Positions 38,523 through 53,073 are shown, counted from the first letter of the stretch. The stretch: DNA of 64,000 nucleotides from Sipunculus nudus (GCA_026874595.1 CM049320.1:40137214-40201213), one strand, 5' to 3'. A program made the numbers and translations. The notes: a model not told the origin generated them from the letters alone.

Positions 38523-41500
38523 TCAGGAGAAATGCTCTGGATAACCAAATTCTTTAAGTACTTCTCGACAGTATCCGTTTAGTGTCAGATGAACCCCGTG
38601 GTTGATCTTGGTTACCCAGGCGTACGCGGTTTTTGTAGAGTTGGCGCGTTTGGTGCCGAAGTCACCTGATTCTTTGGCGCCCTTTGTGTTTGACACAAGC
38701 CACTCCCTCACGAGGGGCGGCATGGGTTTGGCTATATGTTTATAGACTAGATTTGCATATTTCAGGGGGTGTTCCGCGAAGTCCTCGTATCTTATAAACA
38801 GTACGCTCCTAGGTCGTTCTTTCCTGAGTCGTTTCATAGCGTTGATGTCCTCCATCATTCTGCGGCAGAGAAATTTGATCTCGGTTATCCATTTACCCTG
38901 AGAGACCTTTGAATGCATCCATTCTCCAACATCTCGTCTAGATATGTAAATCCCGCGAGGATCTCGCACATAATACACGATTTTAATACGAGGGTCCTTT
39001 TTTAGTAGCCCCTCAGCCATATGCATTGTGAATCTTATAGTTTTTATAGCGTTTATACTGCGATTGGCACAATGCTGGTCTACTAGATGGAGACATGATT
39101 GCGTGGCGCCGGCAATTTTCTCCATACAATCAAAATGACACTTGATCTTGGCTTTCGGACATTTCGACAGATCTGGGGAGTTGAACATGAGCTGGCCGTG
39201 GCTTGTATTGTGCGTCATGGGGTCGCTATAGTGACACGTTGACATCTCTTGTAGCGAAGGCTCTGGAAAACATTTCCGACACCTGCGTTGCTTGTACATC
39301 CAGATCCAGTTTATTTTACTCCCAAAATATTTCTTCAGACATTTTTGAAACGGCAGGTTCCAGCGCACGTGCCGGTCAATGACAATCCTGCTGTAGAGTA
39401 ACTCAGTAGGGAGACTGTGTGGGAAGGGCTCGTCCAATAGTCGTAACATATAGTAGTTGACATGTCTCCTCTCGTAGGTGGTCAGCTCCCTGCAAAATAA
39501 AGGATTTTATCATTAGGTACGGGCTATACATTAAATTAGTCTTACGAGTATTTGTAAAATCTTGTTCGCTGATTTGAAGAAAATAAACGACCGATAGTCG
39601 GTTATTAATCGATTATCTCATGTACCATCTATATTACAGTGAATTCTACTGTTGAATAGAATTATATTGATATATTGACCGAGTAAATACAGTTTGACTT
39701 GCACATCACTGTCACCAGCGGACTGTGACATAGTTATTTTATTCCAGTATGGAGTGAAACTAGATGATTGTTTTGATTATTCACTGTACATTTATATGGA
39801 GTATCATGTTTAGATATTAGCGCGAGAACTTTGATAGGAGATTACACGTGTCTCGTTTGATGTTGATTTCAGTGCAGTTTAATTCCGTATGAGCCGTCTC
39901 TCTATAGTAAAGACTGTTTGTTGTAGACTTCAAAGGGTATGCACCTGGTTAATTTGGGTTTCTCAGGGTTATATCTCTGGAGGCGTGTCCATATAAATGT
40001 TCATGTAATAATTGGCAGTCGGCATAATAGGAAGTGGTGATTAGCCGGAAGACGGTCAGGACTTATGACGTCTGCAAGCATATATAAGACGTGATTAAGA
40101 CGATATTTGCTACAGATGCCCGATGGGCCATTTCGTGACGCCTGACGCTATCTGCAGTTCAGGGACAGGTCTGCGTGCACCAGAGTTTAGACGGCTTAGA
40201 GATGATGTCTATAAGCGTAGATTGTCGGTGTCGGAGTAAGGCCACGGTGATTTCTCTGTGACGGACTTCAGAGCGAGTATCGCATTTTGCCGACGGACTG
40301 GTAATCTGGCGAATTTACACCTGTTGTGAGCGGTTCCAGCAACAGACGGAGGACATTATTTAAACGCGTAACTGATGAGGTACTGGATATCGCTGTGTGG
40401 AAGCATATTTTGTTACCTAGAGCTGGATGATTTCAGGAGACATCAGCTGTGAAAGACATTGGCTCTAAGTCAAGATAGAACCGTCTTTGCATAAGTGAGT
40501 GCTGCGTGAACTGTGCTTTGAGAGTTTAATTCAGTATTCCAACGATGGACTGTTGGTGGTCGGAGCTCCGTGTATCTAAAGGTGGACTGATTGCACTGTG
40601 AACACAGCATGAACAAACGATCATCTCTCCAGCGAAACATAAATGTATGTTTTCTTTAATATATGAATTTGTTTTTGTTAACTCATGTCTTATTTATCTT
40701 TTGGAGTGTAGGTATGCATGAGTTTCAGCCAGTTGGTTTGACAGTTAAAAGAACCTGGTCGTTCACATCTCTAGTGGTTTAACAATCACGTTGAAAGGTC
40801 AAGGTAATGTCCGAGTTTATGACAATTGTTCGCCTCACAAAGTCCTGTTTTAATGTTGTTTAATGCTTTGTACCCCGTCTGATATCCCTCGCATGATGTG
40901 AATATTTGTTCTCTCTGTAAAATGACTTGTTTGAACGTGCATATAGAATCGTTTGTGTTTGATAAAGCAATTTTATCGAATTTTGTGTAAAACGTTTGAC
41001 GGTGAGACAAGTCGTCCCGGGCCTTCCCACAATCACTAACAGGTAGTTTTGAATATGGAGTGAAGGAGGTATAAGCATGTTTATCTACATGCTGTTAGTA
41101 AACACATGCAGCACAGGTGTCCATGTTGACAAACAGAAAAAGCATGCATAATCAAAGGTTGTTAATTGCACATGTGTGGATGTTTAAAGGTCACTAGCTG
41201 TTGATGGTGAGAATATATGAAGCAACGCAATCTTGCAGTCTTTTGTCATTTGCAAAACTCAGGTTCGTCTGATTTTCCGCCAGATGTCCTTGTTGGACGT
41301 GTTTGAATTACGACCGACGCCCAATAAGCGGGACCCATATGTTATAAATAAAATGACTGCCTGTGCAACGTGGGATCGGCGCGTTTTGGTTTAATCTTAT
41401 AAAAGGGCAAAGGGTTTATCTTAATATCGGAATAAACCCAATTAAATAGACCCTTTTCGCTCGCATGTACAGTCTGCGTATCGGTCGTCTTATATATGTG

Positions 41501-42044
41501 TTCGAGTCCTGAGAGCAAACTTTGCGGAGTTTTGTCTCGTGAAACAAAATACCTGACACTTGACTCCAATAAGAGCCTCCCCTTTGAATAAAAAAAACCA
41601 GCTTTATATTACTTTATTCATTTGAAAGGTAAAAATTACTGTATCTTTTTGTCGTTTTAACGGACCCGAACACTTAGTGTGAGTCATCGCAAACAGCTGT
41701 CTCTAAAGTGTTGGAAAAGGCCCATTATACGTGACTTACCGCCTTGTGCCGTCTGGGTTGAACAACAAGTCAAGTGGTTGCATCACATTCAGGTAACCAT
41801 ACATGGTGTGGAAAATGCCCTCTAGCGGCTCGTACCAGTAACAAGCGTTCCTGTGTTGGTTGAACAGTTCTCCCAGAAAGGTGGAGCCACCGCGCATGTA
41901 TGTTACTAAGACAACCTTGGTAGGGCCCGGAGGAGGTTTCTGAACCACACGAAAGGTTCGGAACAGTCTGGGACGTTCATTCCAAACTGTAAATAAATGC
42001 AGTATCAACCACTGTTATTAAACAAAGTAAACGTTTAAGTCTAT

Positions 42045-42077
<33 letters not shown>

Positions 42078-44531
42078 ACATAGGGCCTAAAGTTAATTCA
42101 TCAAATTAATATATTGATTAAAAAGTAACCTAACCATCATATCACACAAGTGACATCTGGTGGCAGTAGTGTGAAAAAAAAAGATTATAAACCGTGCCAA
42201 AAAAAAAAAAAAAAAAAAAAAACTCAATTGTCTTTTTACTGTATTGCTGAAAAGGGCACATATTGTACATTCATTAATTGATATATCTTTGTTATCGTAA
42301 TGTTTGCTCTATTTATTTGTCATGTATGAAGTCATTTACGAATTAGCCAGCATGGGCAAGTGCGGCAGTTTAAAAAGTAAATATGGTCAAATAAAACATG
42401 GGACATCCGTTGGTTTTAACATTTTTGGTCAGTTCTTTTATATAAAGTTGACTACTGATCCTGTTTTATCAAAGTCAGATAAAAGAAGACATTTCACGAT
42501 GAGAAGAAAACGGTGTATGTTTAAAGGTGTTAGGTATATAACAAAATGTAAGTGAAATAAATACTGAATCACTGCAACAATTATACTGAAAGATATAACA
42601 AAAAAGTCCACTCAGCCTTAATATAAGAAAACCAAGGTGTGTTGTTATAACATGCTCTGCTTCACCTGTGACCCTTCTTGTGTATGTATATTGGATGACC
42701 TGTTTAAAATGTCATACATGTATGATTGAGTAATACCAGCAACTAGACAGTAAAAGCTAGGAAAGGGTGCTGGGGAAAAGTGTTAGAAAATACAAATCGT
42801 GGATGATATCAAAGCAGCATGCATGCACACTAAACAGCAGAGATTTCAAGGGCATGGGTGATTAATTGGATACGCAGGATACTAGCAACATATTATTAAA
42901 CGGACGCACACACACACATACATGAGTCAACCAGTCCACACATACGGAAGCGTATTGAAGTAAAGCTGATAACGGTGGGGCAGCAAACACGCCCTGTCGA
43001 CATGCTTTACCGTTGTCATATGACAACAATTAAGACAGTAATGCCATCTGTTGGTAAGTTATATAACTGATTCATAATTTTGGGACTGCCATGCACTATC
43101 TAGTAGTGTACGGAGTTTCTGGCCCAGATAAGTCTGTTGATAAGGGAATTACGTTTACTGCCACTTATCATAGTGCCAAATATGTAATCATTAGTTCCTT
43201 GGCAGATCAAGTGATGTATTTAAATCAAATCAAACGGTAGGCGGTATATAAGTGGGTTGACGAATTGAGGAAGTAAACGGATGAAATAAGTAAGTTTTGT
43301 TGTGTTTTTACTTAGAGTTTGTATCCTAAATGTGGAATGTGATATTGCTTGGTGATAAAGATTCAAGAAGCTTAATTAAGAAGTTTAAGTAACACCAATA
43401 CGCTTTCGTACACAGTTTCACTATACAGGATCTCATCTTTAGATTACCAAAGGCGATCGTTTTGTAATGCCGCGACACCCATTGGTTCATAGAGGGGCCA
43501 ACACCGCTATTTCTTGCATTATGAATAATTTATGATGACCATTATAACGGCTAGCAGAAAAAAAACAATGAAAGATGATTGGTATCAGAATATATACATC
43601 ATCAGTTAATCTACTGAGCTATGGTGAGTTGTTTATGACTGTATCTTTGTGTCTGTTTAGTTTCAGTACCGGTATGCTAGATTTAAATGTCTGATTGTAC
43701 GTTTTGTAGATTGATGCAATGTGATACACAGTTTCGTGAAATACACGACACTGGCGCCGTTTGAACCAAGGAGCGTGCCCTGAACTTAAGCGGCAAACCT
43801 TGATGCCCAAGACCTTACTGTGAATTGTAGCTCGTATGGTCCGCCCCAAAATCTTGACACCCATAAACTTCCCTGATCGCCACCTTTCTAGAAGACAAAC
43901 AATAAGCTTCCTAGCTATAAATATGCCTCTCACTTCTTCTGTAGCAATTTGAGACAGCCCTAGAGTCGTACGTTGGTGTTTTATTTCCTTGTCCACTCAA
44001 ACGCTCATGCAGACGAACTAACTTTATACAATCAAACAACACAAGTTACATATAACATGACTGAAAAGTAGTATGCATTGAAAATGTATGTATCGTGGCT
44101 TAATGATGCCATTGTTTTGAGGTATAATATATTACGTGTGCCGTATCTGAAATCTGTTTGTATAAACACCATTAATGTGTAGGACATAAGATTGTATATT
44201 TATCCAAGTATCAATTCAAGTCTATATATGTCAATTTGATGGATTAATAAGATCATGCTTAAGTTTACCATTTCGGATGTCTGACTCACAGGTGCATTAA
44301 AACAAAATATAACTATTGAATAAAATGGGGGATTGGGTGATCTTACATGTTCCCTGTTCCTGCTATGTACCTGAGCATAAAAGTGAATGTTCGGGAGAGC
44401 AAGACTACGTACACATTGACTAGACAACTGTTCTCACCTCGTTCTGAGAGTTCAACAAAAATCATCCCAAGCATGAAAAACGGCAGAACTTTGTAAAGTG
44501 TAGATTTGATGAAGCGTCGGCTTATCCTCAT
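38523..44531 (-). CDS. Carbohydrate 6-O-sulfotransferase-like protein (CHST1/CHST3-type)
   Basis: Three exons, 44531-44438, 41986-41740 and 39489-38523, phases 1 and 2 at the joins; 1308 nt, 435 residues, complete. It should transfer sulfate from PAPS to a hydroxyl of a glycan sugar in the Golgi lumen. The ATG at 44531 opens a short cytosolic tail (MRISRRFIKS) and one hydrophobic anchor at about 14-28 (KVLPFFMLGMIFVEL), a type II membrane layout. Residues 60-73, TYMRGGSTFLGELF, form the 5'-phosphosulfate loop; 288-293, VRDPRG, lie in the 3'-phosphate-binding motif. Length fits the family (about 390-480). A Cys-rich segment (KQRRCRKCFPEP, CHFDCMEK) lies between the motifs. Acceptor sugar cannot be told from sequence. 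Confidence 0.93.
42046..42076. repeat. Poly-A run
   Basis: 31 A residues in the first intron of the sulfotransferase gene, just upstream (transcript sense) of exon 2; a second A run is at about 42200-42222. On the minus strand these are poly-T. Confidence 0.95.
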
Positions 44532-45005
44532 GATGAATTGATCTTAAAATCATTATAAATAAATAGTTCCATACAAACTTTTATGCCGGCAGCTGTCTTT
44601 GTGACTCCGAGAGAAACACACCCCAGTCACGGTCAGCATGTCATGATCAACCAAGTAGAACGTGTTTAGTGGAGCGTGTCGGGGGCCCATGCATGGGTGG
44701 ACTTCATGGCTGTCGAACTTCGTGGGTGTTGCCTGGAGAACACGGGTTTCCATGGATACAGTGTGGGTGTCCGAGGGATATGCCGAACGTGTCACTCACT
44801 TCATGTTAAATGCGTTCTACATTGATGTTCAAATCGTTATTTAATTCACATTCTGTTTACCTTGCAAATAAATATGTCATGCTTCGCATGTGAAACGCTC
44901 ATGCACATGGTTATCAAACTACAGTGATGGGTTTAGATTTCGTAAGATTAAGAAAAATACTAGATAATAGTTTTAAATTAGATGTTAAAATAAAAAAAGT
45001 ATTAA

Positions 45006-45007
<2 letters not shown>

Positions 45008-45058
<51 letters not shown>
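45008..45058. repeat. (TA)n microsatellite
   Basis: Pure TA run of about 50 bp. Confidence 0.95.
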
Positions 45059-45062
<4 letters not shown>

Positions 45063-45329
45063 TATGTATTCCTATTATGGTCATGTTACATCTATCAATA
45101 TATCGTGTTAACAAAACCTGCTCAAATTAGGTCGGTTGCGTTAAATCTGACATTACATAAAACAAATAAAATGCAAATACTTTTGTTAATGGGGTTGTTT
45201 TTGTGTTTTATTTTTCTTGTGCGTATTTCATTTTGCATTGTGGTTTTATATTCTTTTTAGTAGTACAGTCAAACAAAAGCACCACAAAAGTGAATAATAT
45301 GCCCGTCGAATGTTTAGTGACCACTGATC

Positions 45330-45780
45330 TCATTTAATATGCTTGAATTTTGGCGAGAATTTAAATAAGATGATAAATTCAATTGCTAAATACTTATGAG
45401 TTTCATGAAAATCCATCAGATTTCACGGCGCCACCAAAGTCTCCTCTATGACCTCATTAACTATGCATGGATTTTCACGGGAATCGAACTTAATATATAA
45501 GTTTAATATTTCTGTTATATTTTAATCAAGATCCATCATATTCCTGATACATTATCGGCGACACCACGATGTAGCCTGGTGACCTCTGGCCTCAATAAAT
45601 ATGCATGGAGTTACCTATACTCGAGCAAGATAATCTATTAGTAAGTAGTTATGTTGAGTTTCGAGAAAATCCATCAAAGCTCTGATCTGGTAAGTTATCG
45701 CGGTGACACTACAAGTTAACGGACAGACAACGGACGGACCGTGGGTGTATCATAACACAACCCGTCGAGGACAGATATTA
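45330..45780 (+). repeat. Dispersed repeat family B, copy 1
   Basis: Phrases shared with 50880-51300: GAGTTTCATGAAAATCCATC, CACCAAAGTCTCC, ATATGCATGGA, GCAAGATAATCTATT, AAAATCCATCAAAG. It ends with CGGACAGACAACGGACGGAC. Two internal sub-units of about 170 bp. Confidence 0.6.
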
Positions 45781-47799
45781 AACCGTATAGCCTGCAGTGT
45801 AAAGAACCGCTCTATGTCAGTATGGTTCCATGAAGTTGAGCACGTTTTGTTTTCTTGTAGTAGTTAAATACTTCGTTTCAAGGGGCCGTGTTTGAGTGTT
45901 AGTAGGGGAAATTAAATATTAATAAATAACGTACAGTTTCAGTACTTTACAGGAAAATGCATTCAGCATATTCATGTACCAATGACATTATTACAATAGT
46001 ATTAAGCTATTGTATGTATCTTTATTGCAAACTCATTTGCAAACTTTACTAATAAGCGGCCGCCAGGATAATCTTTCACCATGTAATTTTTTGGTCGTCG
46101 AAATCAAGAATTCGTCTTTAACCTTGACCCTCGAATACCACGAAAATTAAATCCAAATTTATATTTCTGAATCTAAAGCAATTTACCTCTATATGTATCC
46201 GCATCCGATTTCATGTCCGGAAATCCGGAACCGCAGCTTGAAAAGCTCAAATGCGATGATCAATTTTTTTATATAAACTATCGGATCATTGCGATTTTTT
46301 TTCTGTGGTATGCACGACCTTTCTTCCGTGATGCCCAAATTTGATAACAGGTGGCTTCTTCCATCCTGTTACGAAGTTATAGTGAATATTTTATATAGAG
46401 TTTCTTCTTGATAGAATCCTCAGTAGAACGCAGCAGTACAATACACTTGTACAATATGTTCTTAATACTTTTCAATGTTCATTTACCCCTGCGGGAAACT
46501 ATATTCTTTTTCATGAATTCAAGTCACCATGATATCAAGTTGATAACACTTGGAGTTATTCCTAATGAGAGGCAAATATTCTTTCTATATATACATATAT
46601 GAATCACATCTAGGTCAAGGACCCTTGAGTGTAATAGGCCTCGCCTGAAACATTTGGTGTCTATCTGAAAGGCAATGAAAGATATTAATGCAGTTCTGAG
46701 ATATTGTGGTCCATTTCTTAAGATTAGAGGTTTAAGGTTCAATTCGTTTCGTCTATAATATAATGAACAGGTGCAAATGGGCACTTCCGTGTTAAATTTA
46801 ACCCTGTGCCGTCCGACGAGTGCGAATTAGTTGTATAATTTGTCGTCAGGTGGCAGAACTTCTCAGTCTGACGAGTTACCAACTGAACCGGTCTACACGC
46901 AGATCTAAACACATAAAGAATATTTAGTTTGGTCTGAACAATAATTTATTTGAAATGTAAACAAGTTTGAGTGTAACAATGAGACAACTTCCACACTTGA
47001 TCAAGAAATATATGTTACACTGTCACACTGAGCACTTTCACTTTCCCTGACCTCACATCGGGTAAAGGTTTTAATTTTCTTTAATATTCTCATATTCGTT
47101 TTAAATTCTTTCACAATGTCTTTAAATAAAAAAAGTCGATCGTCAAAGTTTATACAGGTTTGTAAAGCTTATGTGTTAAGTACTGAAAAAAACTGCAATA
47201 TTTTTTCTCTTAATCTTCTTCAGAAATACATACTGAGTGAGGTGACATAATACAAAATAATACCTAACAGCTGCATTGCATACATATTAAAACAGAGGTC
47301 TATAACCTAACAATTATCAACAGCTACACATCATAGTTAAATAAATAATCAATAATTAAATGCATGAATTATATATCTATAATTATTGGTTCCTCCTAAG
47401 GAGTGAAATTTTACTAAGATTCCCAGATACCCCCGTGTTAAATGAATTAACATGGGGGTCTCAGCTTGGATTATACACAACAAATACATGCTACATAAAA
47501 AGACACCAATCATATTAAGATGAAACACAAAATTTATCAACTAAAAAACATTATCTCCTTCACCAAAACAAGCTGAATATATGCACATGACTATGTAAGC
47601 AGTATAATTGCATATAGCTTATTGGTATTATGAGCTATAAGTGTTGTTACAACGTTTGTGCATTTATAGATATCACAAAGTTCCCCCTACAGTACCATCA
47701 ACACATCAACATGCAAATTTTAATTTAAAATATTGCTAGAACTTTATGGTCCCCAATATATATATAATGAGTGATTTTATCCCACGGCAGACAAAACAG

Positions 47800-48240
47800 A
47801 CGGACGCTGTGCAAAAATCATTGCAGGTGGCGCCACCAGTTTTGTGTATGATGAAGAGCTATGTGAGATCTATATACAAATGTACATGCAAAATATTTTG
47901 GCCCAATCGGTCAGACGGTTCCTGAAATGTGAGCTTGGATGTCTGTAGCGTAAACGTGAATGTAGGTGGCGCAACCTGTCATAAAATCAAGAAAGCTATC
48001 CAGGATGTATAAGCGTGCCGAATTTCAGGTGGATAAGTCAAACCAATGCAGAGATATGAGTGATTTTATCCCAAGGCAGATGAACAGATGGATACAGATC
48101 AAAAATGGTTGCAGGTGGCGCCACCATTTTAGTGTATGTTATAAAGCTATTCAAGGGCTACATTTGTGTAAAATTTTTAGCCTGATCGGTCAAATGGTTC
48201 CCGAGATATGTGGGTTTATGTGTGGAAAAAGACACACAAA
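47800..48240. repeat. Tandem repeat with GGTGGCGCCACC palindrome
   Basis: The perfect 12-bp palindrome GGTGGCGCCACC occurs at 47826-47837 and 48114-48125, with a decayed copy at about 47966 (GGTGGCGCAACC). Surrounding phrases repeat (AAGCTAT, CGGTCA..ACGGTTC / ATGGTTC). The same palindrome recurs at 58664-58675 and, decayed, near 57359. Confidence 0.6.
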
Positions 48241-49193
48241 TGGATGCAGAGGGCAGAGGAAAGGTCATAGGTCAAAACATAATCGGGGCACAGCAGTTCA
48301 CATGTGACCCTAACATAATCCTGGGTTTCGTAAAATTCCGCCCAACGGTTACGGAGGAGTTCTCCGAACACCTACGCGGCGGCGGTGTCCGACTGAAAAC
48401 ATAGTATCCGCAAAACTCTGTTTTGGCGGATACAATTAACTGCAAATGCAATAAAAGATATCGAATTCAAATTAAAATGCATTAGCAAATGCACTAACAA
48501 ATGCACTTAAATTTGAACTCTATTTTTTTACAAAACATTGGGTTACAAAACATACAAATGCAGTCGTGTCTTCTAAAATATTATTGATATAGTCATACCA
48601 GACTGAGCAAACAGTAACATAAGGTTTTGTAAGTTTTTGCCTGGAATATATATGAACAGGATATTGTATCAAGATATTTAAAGGAATGTTGAAAAGTATC
48701 CACCAATATATTTTGCTAACAGGGATGTCAGAATTCAAATAACAGCATCAGTTACTATATTTACATCAGATGCCCGTTACATCTGGTGTACATCAGCATC
48801 TCCAATTGGCTATCTTATATTATTAATTCAAAATGTTTTGAATATCAGGATCATCTAAACAATATGTAATAGACTGTTATGCATCACCACATTACACCAA
48901 CAGGTATGTCCAACCTCACATCAGAGCACTGCCTGAGTGTAACACTTTACATTAGATACCAATTACATTTGTTGTATATGGGCATCTCAAACTGGCAAGC
49001 TGTCATATTAACACAATCAGTAACAATCTATGGAACTGTTGAAACTTGGCATGGCAGAATATGTTATTAAAGTATTTTTTTATTGACACAAGAGAGTATT
49101 TTATGAATTGCATTTGCACTCCAAAATTCAAATGTTTCATACTCTGCATTTAAATGCATAATTTTTAGATGCATTTAAACCCAACCCTGATGT

Positions 49194-49195
<2 letters not shown>

Positions 49196-49277
<82 letters not shown>

Positions 49278-49391
49278 TCTGTAGTTGTTAATATGTTCCC
49301 CATTGTATTTGGGACGTCTTAATCATGAATGATTTACTTTTGCATTAATATTGCAGATTTGAAACCCTTGCAAACAAACAAGCCTGTCACA

Positions 49392-49433
<42 letters not shown>

Positions 49434-49445
49434 TTATTTATTTAT
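49196..49445. repeat. Two (TA)n microsatellites
   Basis: TA runs at about 49200-49275 and 49396-49430, the second grading into TTTA repeats. Confidence 0.95.
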
Positions 49446-50879
49446 ATATACCCCTAAGAAAATAAGTATCTCAGTCACTTTTGGCTTAACAATACTGGAT
49501 TTATAAATAGTACATTTTCAACGGTTTCGAATGCAATAGTGTAATGAAACACAAACAAATATAACCCTGTGTACCTTCGTTTCATCCATACTGACAGGCA
49601 GGAACTTATATCCAGTATATACTCAGTGGCACACTGAAACCTTAACAAGGATATCATAACAAACAACATTTGTTTTTCATAATGCATAACAAAAATTGTA
49701 AATCATATATCATCACCTTGTTTAATCTTGATACATAGTTACCTTGTGAGTGAATGCAAATCAAATTCAATCAGTGCATTAATGTCATGGACAACTCATT
49801 TCCACAAGTTAAACCAATGATGACCTGGTCATGTTATTAACTAATCCAGCATAGTGCATGTTTCTTAATGGTTAAAACACTAAACAAGTTTCCCACTGGA
49901 TTTACAATTTCTGTAAAGGTAGCCTGTTTGAACACATATATCAAAGAGACATGTTAATTTGGTAAATGCTCCTTGATTTGAGACTTTTCATGGAATCCTC
50001 TTGCTTGTAACAACCATGAGACTGTTATGAAGGACGGAGAAGAAATAACGTGATAATATAGTTAATTAAAAGAATGCACCACCAATAGTATTACATCATA
50101 TAAATTATAATTTTACTATAAAAAAAATAAATCTTCCCAGCATTCAACATATGAGAGAATCAATAAAATATTATCTACATGTATATATATTTCGTTCATA
50201 CATAGACAAAATGTTACAATGAAAGTCCTCTAAAACAAATAAGTCTGTGAAAACAGAAGATTAAATGAAACCCTAAAAATACCTCAAGTTATAGGGCTAC
50301 AACAGAGAGACATGCTTGTGTGTTCATGATACATAATGATTAGAAACCGCTGATTCCCAGTGCTTCATTTAGTAACCAGCGGTTCTATATTTAACAAAAA
50401 GATTGGACACCATGACACCATCTACCTGATATGTGCACATGGAATATGGCCTGTGAAAAATGTTTGTAAATAAAAATTATTTTGCAAAATGAAAAAAAAA
50501 ATCAAGCAAATTTATATTTGTTGAGATTCTAAACTAAATGAATACATCTAATAACATTTCTGTTCTACCGAATTCCTGAAATGTGTCTAACCGTGGTCAT
50601 GGTAATGATTTGACATTTGTTTCATTTATTGGTACAGGACAATTCTAATCAGTGTTTGAAACACCTGGAAAGCAACTAATCAATTTAAATGCATGTTTTA
50701 TCTTTAATCCATACCATGATTCCAGATACAGATGCTTCAAAAACAGTTACATGAGAAGATTGTCCTGATATATTTAGTCTTAACTCTTATTTTAGGAAAC
50801 CCATACACACAAGAGCACTGCAAATGGTGCATATTACCCGTCACATATCTTGTATCCTTTAATTTTATTAAATAGGCAT

Positions 50880-51300
50880 GCATTGTGCTTAAAACGCAAT
50901 TCAGGTGAGAAAATGTATTGGTTAATATTTATAATGAGTTTCATGAATATCCATCAGATTTTTGGTAAGTCATCAATGTGCCACCAAAGTCTGGTGACCT
51001 CTGACCTCATTAAATATGCATGGATTTTGCTGGAAATCAAACTTAGGTGAGATATCATATTGATTTATATTCCTCTTGAGTTTTATGTGGCAAAACCATG
51101 ATGTAGCGAAGTAACCTCTGACCTTATTTAATATGTAGGGCTTTGCTCATAATCAAACTCAGGCAAGATAATCTATTGGTAAGTATTATGGTGCATTTTG
51201 TAAAAATCCATCAAAGTCCTGGAAAGGTTAACAGACTGGCAGACCAACAGACAGATGGACAGATGGTATACCATAATATGTCCCACCATAGACAGGTAAT
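50880..51300 (+). repeat. Dispersed repeat family B, copy 2
   Basis: Same order of phrases as 45330-45780: GAGTTTCATGAATATCCATC, CACCAAAGTCTGGTGACCTC, AATATGCATGGATTTTGC, GGCAAGATAATCTATTGGTA; ends with CAGACAGATGGACAGATGG. Confidence 0.6.
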
Positions 51301-51734
51301 GACAGGCATATAAAAAATGACAAAAATTAATATGCTTTCTGGAACATAAACTGCAGTGTATTATGTTATCTTTTTATAAGTTAAGTCTTCTATAAAAAAC
51401 AAATATCTCAAACATTCACATTTTAAGACACCATGACTTTCTCTAGGCCTAGAAATATCACATTTGACTGGAGGAATGTTTTAAAAAATAAGTAACATGA
51501 GGCATTTACATCAATATACATTTTGGAGTCCAGTGCTTTACGCCTGACAATACATAAGGTTTATTCGCAGTCAAAATTGAAAAAAAAAATTATCAATAAC
51601 AGTCTATATAATATAGATCAAGGCATTTTACATTTGCTCTTGACAAAATAGTTATCTTAAATTATGAATATATCTTATATTAAAAATAATACTCCCTTTT
51701 AGTGTCATTAATTGATCCATTTCTGTTCTGTTTT

Positions 51735-51960
51735 GGTTCTTGATATGCTCCTCACATGGTCATTCCTCGCCCCATGCCAGAACCAGTGTTATCAGACCAA
51801 TGAGTGAGGGTGTCACATGTTTAAACTTTGGTGCTGGATACAAATTAAAATTAAAATTCTTTGCTCAATACACACCCTGGTGGTGTGACAAGGAGAACAT
51901 TGCTACACAAAGCAGCGGTTAAAACAAAGGAGATCCGGGTTTCCTGCAGTGTTTAACCAA
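51735..51960 (+). repeat. Dispersed repeat family C, copy 1
   Basis: Shares with 53150-53350: ACCAATGAG, GGGTGTCA, GCTGGAT, CCCTGGTGGTG, GCTA..GGAGAT and a GCAGTGT..AACC end. Same orientation, unassigned family. Confidence 0.5.
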
Positions 51961-52912
51961 AGCGTTCACTCTACAAATGACCTTTGACCTTACAGTCTAA
52001 ACTACTCTACATGACATCATGTGAATGCACTTCATGAAGACTGCAGGTTCTTGTATTCATCAAACACATCTGAATGAAAAACTAAAGAGCATGACATATT
52101 GTACATTCAGTGGTTTCTAAGCAGCTGTAGCTGAGCAACATATTTCTAAATATTATCTCTTAACACTGCTTACATTTGTTTGTGTACATTGTAATCTAAT
52201 AAATGTATCTGGCACTTACCGCCTCCTTCATTGCTGTGTCGATGATGAGGGAACACAGCGGGAGCAATATTCAACCTATTATTTAATGAGAGTATGTACA
52301 CTGTGATTTTCCACATAATGTAAACCATGACAACATTACCACCCTATTGAGATGACCACATGTTTGGTCCCTATTTAACATATTTATATAACACAGATAA
52401 CAAATCCCCGATATTCTGAGAGATACATTCATAATCATAACCTTCATGGACCCTTTACAAACAATTGACAGGTTCTGCCTCTTTGAGTACAAGCAATGAG
52501 TGAAGTCATACATAACCATTAACTGTTCCTAAACATCCACCCCTCTCGCAGTGGCTATATACTGCAGTCTAGTGGTGTGCCGATTAAATGATTAAATCCA
52601 TAACTGGTCATTTTCTTTCAAATTCAATTTAATCGATTGCATTTTTGCATAATCAATTAAAAATGATTATGTATGTAAATGCATAGAATCTAATCCTGCC
52701 AGACACCAATACCAAGTAACAAACAGCATCAAAACAAATCCTTGTGCTGCCAACAATCGTACGATGGCAAGTCATCCTTGGCTGTGGGTGGTATGGTTTT
52801 ATTATGAATACTGATGTATATCTCATACTTTTACTAGGTTCAATATTTCAGGTACCAGTGTACAAGGTTACATAGAAAGTACAAACAATAATAGATTTAT
52901 AATTGATCATCA

Positions 52913-53073
52913 GGGGCCTGTTGCAATAACATTTTACTGGACTTAAGCCCAGTTGGGGGCCTAAATACCATGGTTACAATTGTGACGTCATAATGGTTAC
53001 CATGGTGACACACAGATGCCCCTGGGCTTAAGTCACTTACATGACTTAAGTCACCTTATTGCAACACACTCCA
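52913..53073. mobile_element. Palindromic MITE with central TGACGTCA
   Basis: The left end GGGGCCTGTTGCAATAA and inner arm CTTAAGCCCAG are matched inverted by CTGGGCTTAAG and TTATTGCAACACACTCC on the right. The centre carries TGACGTCA (52983-52990) and GGTTACCATGGTGAC. 161 bp, non-coding. Confidence 0.7.

Noticed and set aside
43619-43996. 125-codon minus-strand open frame
   Set aside because: No domain, no splice-site support, inside the first sulfotransferase intron; likely chance.
52200-52230. Strong minus-strand donor (GGAGGCG/GTAAGT) after ATGAAG
   Set aside because: Lies beyond the transporter stop codon and no partner exon was found to its left.
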